In this document: one piece after another, positions 16,959 to 23,178 of the stretch
Numbering within the stretch: position 1 is the first letter of the stretch
Layout: every line of letters begins with the position of its first letter
Assembly (NCBI GenBank): GCA_028688325.1
Contig: JAQTYI010000001.1
Coordinates: 366,620-420,321, forward strand
DNA: 53,702 bases
DNA from: Candidatus Portnoyibacteriota bacterium
GTDB taxonomy: Bacteria > Patescibacteriota > Minisyncoccia > Portnoybacterales > GWB1-42-6
Direction: 5' to 3'
Translations under genes and position numbers: made by a program
The notes under the pieces: generated by a model
What the model saw: the letters and a program-made list of their open reading frames with translations, nothing else
The model's database searches: none
What the model was told of the DNA's origin: nothing

Positions 16959-16987
16959 TTGACAAAATAATATAATAGGTGTATACT
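16959..16987 (+). promoter_or_regulatory. Promoter of the DGR 1 target gene
   Basis: TTGACA (16959-16964), 17-bp spacer, TATACT (16982-16987). The region around the -10, AGGTGTATACTA, is identical in the promoter of the DGR 2 target at 51989-52017. The leader to the ATG is about 140 bases. Confidence 0.85.
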
Positions 16988-17135
16988 ATAAAATTAGTTC
17001 ATTTCATTAAAACTTGCGATTGGCCATAGCCAAAAGATGCTTTGTTTGAGGCATTTTCCGGCTATGGCCAATAAAGGCCGGCCCCAAACCGCGGAGAGCG
17101 GGACATATTTGGCAATTAGCCAAAAGGAGGATATC

Positions 17136-17783
17136 ATGGGACAAGTAAATGAGTTGAAGGATTTTACACGTGGACAGTTAGACTCGGCTTTGATGAAAAT
17201 CGGACAGGACGCCGGCATGGGCACCGCGGAAGGTATTCGCGCTTTTCTGTCGGGCGAGTTGATTATTTCCAGACCGTCATGTCTCTGGCGTGAACAAGAC
17301 GGTGTCATCTATTTCTCGGTCACATCGGACAACACCACTGGCCTGCAGTGGATAGAGCGTTTGGAAAAGAAGAAGTTTCGAGTCAGCGATTATGCCAAAA
17401 TTCTGCTCCGTTCTCCGGATTTCGAACCGACCAGCGGCGTGACCTATCACATCGCGGTCATCAAAGGAATGTTCTTTGAGGATAAAGACCGCATCACCAA
17501 AAACATCCGCGCCGGGGCCGAAAAGAGAAACTGGCAAAAGCCCAATGCCGAAGTCGCCTGTCTTATCCGTGAGAAGTTCTCAGATAAGGAATTAGAGGCC
17601 ATGGGTCTTTGGTGGATTGTGACAATGCACGAACCCATTAAAGATTCTTACGGCGATTTGCGTCTCCTGGGTGTGAGCCGGGGCGGTGATGGTCGGTGGT
17701 TGCGCACGGACTACGGCGGCCCTGCTGACAGGTGGTATCGTGACCGTGGGTTCGCGTTCGTCGTCTCGCAAGTTGGTGCTTAG
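17136..17783 (+). CDS. DGR 1 target protein with C-terminal variable region
   Basis: The protein has 215 residues and starts at ATG 17136 behind AAAGGAGG. The last 45 residues or so, from SYGDLRLLGVSRGGDGRW to FAFVVSQ, are encoded by the variable repeat and match the template at 18150-18277 except mainly where the template has A. The constant part contains WWIVTMHEPI just before the VR. The DGRW and FAFVVSQ framework recalls the C-type-lectin-like fold of DGR targets, which presents variable residues on a binding surface; this is inferred. No signal peptide or membrane segment is seen, so the protein appears cytoplasmic and the ligand is unknown. Confidence 0.9.
   Translation: MGQVNELKDFTRGQLDSALMKIGQDAGMGTAEGIRAFLSGELIISRPSCLWREQDGVIYFSVTSDNTTGLQWIERLEKKKFRVSDYAKILLRSPDFEPTSGVTYHIAVIKGMFFEDKDRITKNIRAGAEKRNWQKPNAEVACLIREKFSDKELEAMGLWWIVTMHEPIKDSYGDLRLLGVSRGGDGRWLRTDYGGPADRWYRDRGFAFVVSQVGA
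17644..17771 (+). repeat. DGR 1 variable repeat (VR1)
   Basis: VR1 is 128 bp at the 3' end of the target gene. It aligns without gaps to TR1 (offset 506). There are 20 differences: 17 at template adenines (12 to G, 4 to C, 1 to T) and 3 elsewhere (G to T at 17649, T to G at 17708 and 17709). The last 24 bases, GGGTTCGCGTTCGTCGTC plus TCGCAA, are identical and are the likely initiation-of-homing site. Confidence 0.95.
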
Positions 17784-17787
17784 GTCT

Positions 17788-17819
17788 GAGATTCTTTGTG
17801 CTTTGGTCTTTGGAATCTC
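17788..17819 (+). promoter_or_regulatory. Hairpin directly after VR1
   Basis: GAGATTC (17788-17794) pairs with GAATCTC (17813-17819). It begins 4 bp after the stop codon. A related hairpin follows VR2 (52763-52786), and both are followed by GGTCC. In known DGRs a hairpin just after the VR assists homing; that role is inferred here. Confidence 0.6.
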
Positions 17820-17847
17820 GGTCCTTTGTACTTGAACGAAAAATACA

Positions 17848-17885
17848 AGCCCGCATGATATGGAGGAATCATGCGGGCTTTTTCT
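17848..17885 (+). terminator. Terminator of the DGR 1 target gene
   Basis: Perfect 12-bp stem AGCCCGCATGAT/ATCATGCGGGCT, loop ATGGAGGA, then a T-rich tract. Confidence 0.92.
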
Positions 17886-17897
17886 TTTGGGACAATG

Positions 17898-17906
17898 TGA
17901 TAGAAT
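17898..17906 (+). promoter_or_regulatory. Candidate promoter of template RNA 1
   Basis: TGATAGAAT is an extended -10 element just past the target terminator and 243 bp before TR1. The identical nonamer is at 52844-52852 in DGR 2, again after the terminator and 231 bp before TR2. Confidence 0.6.
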
Positions 17907-17912
17907 AAAATT

Positions 17913-18300
17913 GGTAGTAGGAAATGTACGGATGACTAAGGTTTTCCGTCTCCGAATCCAGTATCCATACATTGAGATTATCTCAGATCAAGATTTGAGA
18001 TAGCGCGATGTATGCAGATCCGCCCGCCTTGGGCGGGAACTTCAAAAAACGAAGATACTTGGTATGAGATGTTATGGCATCTAAAATGCCGAATTAGATA
18101 CAGCTCAAAGAGTATTCAATGAGCAGTGACATGGATGGCACTTCATACAATTCTGACGGCGATTTGAATCTCCTGGATGTGAACCGGAACGATGATGGTC
18201 GGTGGTTGAACACTTACTACGACAACCCTGATAACAGGTGGAATCGTGACAATGGGTTCGCGTTCGTCGTCTCGCAACTCACTTCATTTCTCTCCCGGCT
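17913..18300 (+). ncRNA. DGR 1 template RNA (limits approximate)
   Basis: No convincing gene lies between the target terminator and avd. The stretch can fold: CATACAT (17966) pairs with ATGTATG (18008) enclosing TATCTCA/TGAGATA. AAGATACTTGG (18052) and AGAGTATTC (18109) also occur in DGR 2 with the same 57-bp separation and can pair through GATACT/AGTATT. TR1 follows. In known DGRs the TR is transcribed in a non-coding RNA used by the reverse transcriptase. The 3' end is not visible; a GC hairpin (CCGG arms) lies at 18293-18317, antisense to the avd end. Confidence 0.7.
18150..18277 (+). repeat. DGR 1 template repeat (TR1)
   Basis: TR1 is the 128-bp template for VR1. In the VR frame it is rich in AAC and AAT codons (DLNLLDVNRNDDGRW pattern), the codons that adenine mutagenesis diversifies most. 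It has 31 adenines, 17 of them changed in VR1. None of its codons can become a stop by changing an A. It ends 6 bp before the antisense avd stop. The short frame open through it is not regarded as a gene. Confidence 0.95.
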
Positions 18301-18622
18301 TTTTGCCCGGAGAGTTTTGTTTTAGAAGCTGGCCGTGCCAGCCGCCAAGCATTTTGCCAATCTCGGTTAATTTTTCCGAAAGTGCGATATATTTTTTATT
18401 GTCCAGTGATTTGGTTTCCCAAAGAATCATCAGGAATATTTTAAGGGTGTCGGTTTTGCGAATTGCTAATCCGACATATGGTAATTTTTCTTCCGGCTTT
18501 AAAAAGACGGCGATGGCAACGGCTTCAATAATTTCTGTCAATAAGTTGTCTATCTTTTTACCCAGGGTATAGCGATGCGTCCTTGGCAGGATTTGATAAT
18601 ATCCATACCAAATGATATACAA
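18284..18622 (-). CDS. avd: Avd-like DGR accessory protein
   Basis: This is a predicted four-helix-bundle protein of the Avd family, a basic pentamer that binds the reverse transcriptase and template RNA in studied DGRs. Signature parts are LPRTHRYTLGKKID near the N-terminus and SLDNKKYIALSEKL plus EIGKMLGGW near the C-terminus. It aligns without gaps in these blocks to the DGR 2 copy. The TTG at 18622 is taken as start. Alignment to DGR 2 suggests the protein begins 7 codons earlier at CTG (18643), giving 119 residues. Unusually it lies between TR and RT on the opposite strand, its 3' end meeting the 3' end of TR1. Confidence 0.85.
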   Translation of the reverse strand: MYIIWYGYYQILPRTHRYTLGKKIDNLLTEIIEAVAIAVFLKPEEKLPYVGLAIRKTDTLKIFLMILWETKSLDNKKYIALSEKLTEIGKMLGGWHGQLLKQNSPGKKPGEK

Positions 18623-18656
18623 AGATTTAATTTTTTGAAGCAGGGAAGGAAGTGTC

Positions 18657-18666
18657 GGGGGGGGGG
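18657..18666. repeat. Run of ten G between avd and RT
   Basis: A G10 tract followed by CGTTAAAA lies between the divergent avd and RT starts, 18 bp before the RT ATG. DGR 2 has exactly the same G10-CGTTAAAA at 53580-53597. Confidence 0.85.
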
Positions 18667-18684
18667 CGTTAAAAATTCATTTTT

Positions 18685-19677
18685 ATGAAAAGCCAATTGA
18701 TCCATAGTTTTGATAAGATTATTAGCATTGAAAATTTACTGGAAGCCTGGAAAGAGTTTTTGCGTGGCAAGCGAGGCAAAAAGGATGTGCAGGGATTTTC
18801 TTTGAATCTGATGGACAATATTTTTTCGCTTCACGATGATCTATTTAATCATACCTATAAGCACGGCGGTTATCAAGCGTTCAATATTTGCGACCCGAAG
18901 CACCGGGCAATACACAAAGCGAGTGTGCGCGACCGGCTGCTGCACCACGCAATTTATAGAGTTCTTTACCCATTTTTTGCCAAGACATTCATTGCCGATT
19001 CTTTTTCTTGCCAGCTTGGCAAGGGAACACATCGGGCATTAAATCGTTTTCGCGAGTTTTCTCAAATAGTCAGCAAAAACAATACTTGTTCTTGCCGGGT
19101 TTTGAAATGCGACATCAAAAAGTTTTTTGCCAGTATAGACCAGGCGGTTTTGTTGGATATTTTAAGGCGATATATCCCGGAACGTGAAACTGTTTGGTTG
19201 CTTGAAGGGATAATTTATAGTTTTCATGCAGAACCGAGCAAGGGCTTACCTTTGGGCAATTTGACTTCGCAATTGCTGGTTAATATTTATATGAACGAAT
19301 TTGACCAGTTTGTGAAGCATAAACTGAAAGTGAAATATTATATTCGCTACGCCGATGACTTCGTGATATTTTCAGAAAATCGCGAATGGCTGCAAAAACT
19401 TATTGCCGCCATCGATGATTTTTTATCGTATAAATTAAAACTAAAATTACATCCCAACAAAGTTTTTATAAAATCACTGCATTCAGGCGTGGATTTCCTC
19501 GGTTGGGTTAATTTTCCCGATCATCGGGTATTGCGGACAACGACCAAGCGGCGCATGATGCGAAGATTGCGAGAAAATAAATTCAATGCCGCTTTCAGTT
19601 CTTATTTAGGGTTGCTTAAACATGGTAATGCTCGTAAAATAGAGGAGGGGATAAAGGATTTAATGATTGAGAAATAG
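18685..19677 (+). CDS. DGR reverse transcriptase
   Basis: The protein has 330 residues with all RT core motifs: CDIKKFFASID (catalytic Asp 143), GLPLGNLTSQ (187-196), YIRYADDFVIFS (YADD 222-225) and FLGW (271-274). The LGNLTSQ form, with SQ in place of the usual QG, is the hallmark of DGR reverse transcriptases, which copy the TR with errors at adenines. The absence of a maturase or endonuclease domain argues against a group II intron. ATG 18685 is the start; no normal Shine-Dalgarno is seen, only the distant G10 tract. The start matches the DGR 2 RT residue for residue in the LLEAWKEFL block. Confidence 0.96.
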   Translation: MKSQLIHSFDKIISIENLLEAWKEFLRGKRGKKDVQGFSLNLMDNIFSLHDDLFNHTYKHGGYQAFNICDPKHRAIHKASVRDRLLHHAIYRVLYPFFAKTFIADSFSCQLGKGTHRALNRFREFSQIVSKNNTCSCRVLKCDIKKFFASIDQAVLLDILRRYIPERETVWLLEGIIYSFHAEPSKGLPLGNLTSQLLVNIYMNEFDQFVKHKLKVKYYIRYADDFVIFSENREWLQKLIAAIDDFLSYKLKLKLHPNKVFIKSLHSGVDFLGWVNFPDHRVLRTTTKRRMMRRLRENKFNAAFSSYLGLLKHGNARKIEEGIKDLMIEK

Positions 19678-19700
19678 CCTATAAACAGTGATTAATGCCA

Positions 19701-19726
19701 AGCTGTTTAGGTCAGACCTAAACAGC
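19701..19726. repeat. 26-bp palindrome, right flank of DGR 1
   Basis: Exact copy of 16863-16888 (arms AGCTGTTTAGGTC and GACCTAAACAGC), 23 bp after the RT stop. The two copies bracket the whole cassette of about 2.8 kb. Confidence 0.9.
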
Positions 19727-19734
19727 CATAAACC

Positions 19735-19760
19735 TGGATTCCCGCCTGCGCGGGAATGAC
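19735..19760. repeat. Short palindromic repeat
   Basis: GATTCCCGCCTGCGCGGGAATGAC is a small REP-like palindrome (arms ATTCCCGC/GCGGGAAT) sharing the GGAATGAC end with the GTCAT family. Confidence 0.65.
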
Positions 19761-19814
19761 ATATTTATATTTTGTATATGTAATTGGCATAAAATTCGTA
19801 ATTGGTGAGGAAAT

Positions 19815-20459
19815 ATGCAAATTCTTAAGGTTAATCCGGAAAATTTAAGGGAATCGGAGGAGGCGATTGTGGAGGCGGCTAAAATAATGCTCTCGGGCGG
19901 CACGGTGGTTTTCCCGACCGACACGGTTTATGGGCTGGGGTGCGACGCGACGGATGAGCGCGCCATCAGAAAAATTTTTAAGATTAAAGGACGCAAAGAA
20001 ACGAACCCCATGGCTATAATCGTGCGCGATTTGGCCATGGCCAAGAAAGTGGCGGCTGTGGACAGGCGCCTGGAAAAGGCGTTAAATTCCATTTGGCCGG
20101 GAGCGGTAACGGTGGTTTTATGGAAAAAATATAAATTGCCGGAAGTTTTAACGGCTAAAGAGCAAACCATCGGCTTGCGCATCCCCGATTATAAATTAAC
20201 GCATCTTTTGGCCGAAAACATGGGGCGGCCGTATGTGGCCACTTCCGCCAATATTTCCGGCCAGCAGGCGACTATTAAAATTGATGAAGTTTTGAAATAT
20301 TTTGAAGAAAGTTTTTTAAAGCCCGATCTCATTTTGGATGCGGGGGATTTGAAGTTTTGCGAGCCCTCGACCGTGCTTGATTTGAGCAAAGAGAAACCGA
20401 AAATAGTAAGGATCGGGCCGGTGAATAAAGATAAGTTGTTGGAGATATTGAGCATATAA
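19815..20459 (+). CDS. tsaC: Threonylcarbamoyl-AMP synthase
   Basis: A YrdC/Sua5-fold enzyme that makes threonylcarbamoyl-AMP from threonine, bicarbonate and ATP for the t6A37 modification of ANN-decoding tRNAs. The motifs GGTVVFPTDTVYGLGCDA, IFKIKGRKETNPMAI (KxR region with NPM) and TSANISGQ are intact. At 214 residues it is the short TsaC form, without the Sua5 extension. It starts behind GAGG at ATG 19815. Confidence 0.95.
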   Translation: MQILKVNPENLRESEEAIVEAAKIMLSGGTVVFPTDTVYGLGCDATDERAIRKIFKIKGRKETNPMAIIVRDLAMAKKVAAVDRRLEKALNSIWPGAVTVVLWKKYKLPEVLTAKEQTIGLRIPDYKLTHLLAENMGRPYVATSANISGQQATIKIDEVLKYFEESFLKPDLILDAGDLKFCEPSTVLDLSKEKPKIVRIGPVNKDKLLEILSI

Positions 20460-20496
20460 GCCCCCCCTTATGCAAAGGGGGGTAGGGGGGTTAAAA
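20459..20496. repeat. C/G-rich palindromic repeat, upstream of DUF559 gene
   Basis: CCCCCCCTTATGCAAAGGGG followed by GGTAGGGGGGTTAAAA (family C). It sits 3-4 bp before the nuclease ATG. Confidence 0.85.
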
Positions 20497-20498
20497 TT

Positions 20499-20873
20499 AT
20501 GTTCACCCAAACCAGAAAATTTATTTCTTACGATGCCGGTTTAAAGGATAGAGCCAGAAACTTAAGAAATCATATGACTGCAGCTGAAAGAAAATTATGG
20601 TTTGGCTGCCTGCGGGGACATAAATACAGATTTATCAGACAAAAAATTGTCAGTAGATATATTCTTGATTTTTATTGCCAAAAATTGAAATTAGCGATAG
20701 AAACAGACGGCGATTCGCATATTGGCGATAGAAATGAGGAGTACGATAAAAATAGAACAGCCGCGCTTAATAAATTAGGGATAGAAGTTATCAGATTCTG
20801 GAATACAGATATTTTGAATAACTTGAACGAGGTAGCGGAGATTATTGAGCGTAAAATAAAGCAAAGGATTTAA
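20499..20873 (+). CDS. DUF559 / Vsr-like endonuclease domain protein
   Basis: The protein has 124 residues. RARNLRNHMTAAERKLW, GHKYRFIRQKIVSRYILDFYC (core FRRQ-like FIRQ and DFYC) and LAIETDGDSH are the DUF559 pattern, a PD-(D/E)xK-type nuclease fold related to Vsr. The acidic ETDG and the downstream VIRFWNTDIL are the usual conserved blocks. The substrate is unknown. The gene is framed on both sides by family C palindromes within a few bases of its start and stop. Confidence 0.85.
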   Translation: MFTQTRKFISYDAGLKDRARNLRNHMTAAERKLWFGCLRGHKYRFIRQKIVSRYILDFYCQKLKLAIETDGDSHIGDRNEEYDKNRTAALNKLGIEVIRFWNTDILNNLNEVAEIIERKIKQRI

Positions 20874-20903
20874 CCCCCTTAATTCCCCTTTGGAAGGGGG
20901 AAA
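20871..20903. repeat. C/G-rich palindromic repeat, downstream of DUF559 gene
   Basis: TAACCCCCTTAATTCCCC then TTTGGAAGGGGGAAAAA overlaps the nuclease stop codon and supplies the upstream region of the PAP2 gene. Confidence 0.85.
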
Positions 20904-20906
20904 AAT

Positions 20907-21488
20907 ATGGATTATTATCTATTTCAGCAAATAAACGGGCTGGCCGGGCGGTGGGCCTGGCTGGATTATTTTGGGATTTTTACGGCCAGTTATTTACAGT
21001 ATTTTGTCGCGGCGGCGCTGTTGGCATTTCTGGCGCTGGGAAATACCAAGCAGGAGAAAATAAAAAACCGCGTTATGGTGGTTTTGGCCTTTGCCTCCGC
21101 TCTGGTGGCGCGGTTTGGTTTTGCTTCCCCCATATATGAGTTTTTCATGCGTTTGCGCCCTTTTGCCGCGCATGCCGCCACACAGTTGATAGCATATGAC
21201 GCGGCCAGGTCATCTTTTCCTTCCGGCCACGCTTCGTTTTTTTTCGCCCTGGCCGCGGCGATCTATCTTTTTGAAAAAGGGGTTTATCTTGAGCCCTCCG
21301 CTCAGGGTAAACTTCATCGAAGAAACAGCTATTGGTTTTTCGCCGCCGCTCTCATAATTTCCTTTGCCCGGGTGTTCGTGGGCGTCCATTATCCCGGCGA
21401 TATATTGGCGGGTACCTTGATCGGCATTTTCAGCGGCTGGCTGGTCTGGAATTTATTCAATCTTTATCAAAATAAAAAAGCCCGATGA
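20907..21488 (+). CDS. PAP2-family membrane phosphatase
   Basis: The protein has 193 residues and several hydrophobic helices. The acid phosphatase motifs are RLRP (83-86), SSFPSGHAS (102-110) and RVFVGVHYPGDILAG near residue 160. This set is typical of BcrC-type undecaprenyl diphosphatases or lipid phosphatases acting at the membrane. A hydrophilic loop EPSAQGKLHRR is encoded by DNA resembling the dispersed repeats (GCCCTCCGCTCAGGGTAAAC). It may act in cell-wall carrier lipid recycling; the substrate is inferred. Confidence 0.88.
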   Translation: MDYYLFQQINGLAGRWAWLDYFGIFTASYLQYFVAAALLAFLALGNTKQEKIKNRVMVVLAFASALVARFGFASPIYEFFMRLRPFAAHAATQLIAYDAARSSFPSGHASFFFALAAAIYLFEKGVYLEPSAQGKLHRRNSYWFFAAALIISFARVFVGVHYPGDILAGTLIGIFSGWLVWNLFNLYQNKKAR

Positions 21489-21516
21489 GGGTTTTTTAAA
21501 ATATTATATTGAAGTT

Positions 21517-22104
21517 TCAACTTTTGTTTATACCTATTAATTCTATAAATTCTCTTGCTTTTTTTGCTACCCGGATTGTATATTTTCTTCGGCCATCTAT
21601 TGTTTGATGGACTTGCAAATTTGGGTTAAATCCAATTTCCGTTATCATTTCTACTACATCCCGCGATAGAGTCGGTATTGCCGTGGTAAAATTAGCCATT
21701 TTATATCCTCTATCAAAGTAAACAGAGCCGTCCGTTTCAAATAATCCCCTCAAACATCCGATTGTGTATTTTCTACTCTTTTTTATCCAAATCGGGACAG
21801 AAATTTTTTGTTTCATTTTTGATCCGCCAAAAGCTTTCCAACCCAACCAATTCTCCCACTTATTAGAGTAGCAGCTGATATTCACACAAGCACCTTTATG
21901 TTTTTCTATGCTTACCTTATTATCAGGAAGCAATTCTTTTATATTTTTAACAAAGTTGTTAATTATATTCGGATATTTAATATCGCAGGTTATCCTTAAT
22001 CTTGTTGCCCGGCCGTTGGGATTAGACAAATTTCCGTCGCCAATGGCCGCACCTATAATATGGGCCAGCGTCTCCTTGCTGATTTTATTATTAATTTTTA
22101 TCAT
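21517..22104 (-). CDS. LAGLIDADG homing endonuclease
   Basis: The protein has 195 residues and two LAGLIDADG helices: AHIIGAAIGDGNL near the N-terminus and CLRGLFETDGSVYF about residue 130, so it is a single chain with both catalytic acids. It starts 4 bp past the 3' end of tRNA-Leu on the same strand. The tRNA is complete and has no intron, so the endonuclease is free-standing. It is AT-rich relative to its neighbours, which suggests transfer. Its start at 22104 is preferred over reading back through the tRNA. Confidence 0.9.
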   Translation of the reverse strand: MIKINNKISKETLAHIIGAAIGDGNLSNPNGRATRLRITCDIKYPNIINNFVKNIKELLPDNKVSIEKHKGACVNISCYSNKWENWLGWKAFGGSKMKQKISVPIWIKKSRKYTIGCLRGLFETDGSVYFDRGYKMANFTTAIPTLSRDVVEMITEIGFNPNLQVHQTIDGRRKYTIRVAKKAREFIELIGINKS

Positions 22105-22108
22105 TAAG

Positions 22109-22192
22109 TGCCGCGGGTGGGACTTGAACCCACACGGTCGTGAGACCATGCGATTTTGAGTCGCACGCGTAAGCCGATTCCGCCACCGCGGC
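22109..22192 (-). tRNA. tRNA-Leu (CAA)
   Basis: On the minus strand, GCCGCGG pairs with CCGCGGC and discriminator A follows. The anticodon arm is TGCGA-CTCAAAA-TCGCA, so the anticodon is CAA. A long variable arm (TGGTCTCACGACCGT region) and GTGGGTTCAAGTCCCAC T-arm confirm a class II leucine tRNA. No CCA is encoded. It reads codon UUG. Confidence 0.95.
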
Positions 22193-22262
22193 ATAGTTTC
22201 CGTTTAATTTTAACCGCCGGACCCCCTTTTGTCAATTTGATTTTTGTTGTAAGATATGAGCA

Positions 22263-23033
22263 ATGGCAAAAATAATCAGCGTGGTAAATCAAAAAGGCGG
22301 AACGGGCAAGACGACCACGGCCACGAACCTCGCGGCTTTTTTGGCTGGGCTGGGAAAATATGTATTGCTGGTGGACTTGGACCCGCAAGCCAACGCAACG
22401 AGCGGCCTGGGTTTTGAGCCCGAGGCCCTGGAAAAGAACCTTTATCATACTTTAGTGGACAATTTGTATCCGGAAGATGTCATCCGCAAGACCAATCTTT
22501 TCGGTTATGATCTGATCCCGGCGGGCGGGGACTTGGCCGGCGCGGCCATTGAGCTGGTTAATATGGCCGAGCGGGAATTCAAATTATATAATTTATTGCA
22601 TCGCGTGCGCACAAATTACGATTACATTATTATTGACTGCCCGCCGAGCTTAGGGCTTTTAACTATCAACGGTTTGACCGCGGCCGATGAAATAATCGTG
22701 CCGGTGCAATGTGAATACTACGCCCTGGAAGGGCTGGGGCAGCTTTTAAAAACCGTAAATCTCATCCAGGATAATCTGGGCCGCGATTTGCGCATCAAGG
22801 GAGCGTTGCTCACAATGCATGATAAGCGCAACAAACTTTCGCGCCAGGTGGCTAAAGAGATTCGTTTGCATTTTCCGGGTTATGTTTTTGAAGCGGTGAT
22901 ACCTCGTTTCGTGCGCTTGGCCGAAGCGCCGAGCTTTGGCAAGACCATTTTTCAATACGAACCCAATTCTCCCGGCGGCAGCGCGTACCGGCAGCTGGCG
23001 GAAGAAGTTATCAGGATAGATGAGGAAATATAA
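22263..23033 (+). CDS. parA: Chromosome partitioning ATPase ParA/Soj
   Basis: A deviant Walker A motif KGGTGKTT is at residues 11-18, the DLDPQANAT block around 40 and IIIDCPPSLG as Walker B. 256 residues is the normal Soj length. It moves ParB-parS complexes during segregation. ParB is encoded 145 bp downstream, with one palindromic repeat in the gap. A parS-like palindrome was not found nearby by eye. Confidence 0.95.
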   Translation: MAKIISVVNQKGGTGKTTTATNLAAFLAGLGKYVLLVDLDPQANATSGLGFEPEALEKNLYHTLVDNLYPEDVIRKTNLFGYDLIPAGGDLAGAAIELVNMAEREFKLYNLLHRVRTNYDYIIIDCPPSLGLLTINGLTAADEIIVPVQCEYYALEGLGQLLKTVNLIQDNLGRDLRIKGALLTMHDKRNKLSRQVAKEIRLHFPGYVFEAVIPRFVRLAEAPSFGKTIFQYEPNSPGGSAYRQLAEEVIRIDEEI

Positions 23034-23048
23034 AAATACGCGCAGTTT

Positions 23049-23137
23049 GTCATTCTGAGTCCCGAGTTTACCGAGGGACGAAGAATCTTTCTTAGAAAAG
23101 ATCCTTCACCGTCCGCTGACGGTTCAGGATGACAAAA
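23049..23137. repeat. GTCATTCTGAG...AGGATGAC palindromic repeat
   Basis: Starts GTCATTCTGAGTCCCGAG and ends GGTTCAGGATGACAAA, between parA and parB. Confidence 0.85.
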
Positions 23138-23178
23138 CACAATTAATTTTGTAAAATAAACTAATATATAAAATTATT

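Noticed and set aside
18119-18325. 68-codon frame through TR1 as a gene
   Set aside because: It covers the template repeat and runs on into avd antisense. Its similarity to the target C-terminus is explained by the VR/TR relation, and it lacks a good ribosome site.
18246-18572. Plus-strand frame opposite avd
   Set aside because: The minus-strand frame shows Avd motifs conserved between the two cassettes; the plus-strand text does not.
18685-19677. Group II intron or retron reverse transcriptase
   Set aside because: There is no maturase or HNH domain, no msr/msd-like structure, and the LGNLTSQ motif plus VR/TR pair is specific to DGRs.
16863-19726. CRISPR repeats
   Set aside because: Only two copies of the palindrome, nearly 3 kb apart, with genes between them. 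No array or cas gene is present in the window.
20411-20510. Insertion sequence around the DUF559 gene
   Set aside because: The flanking palindromes are short repeats also found elsewhere alone, and no transposase or target duplication is visible.
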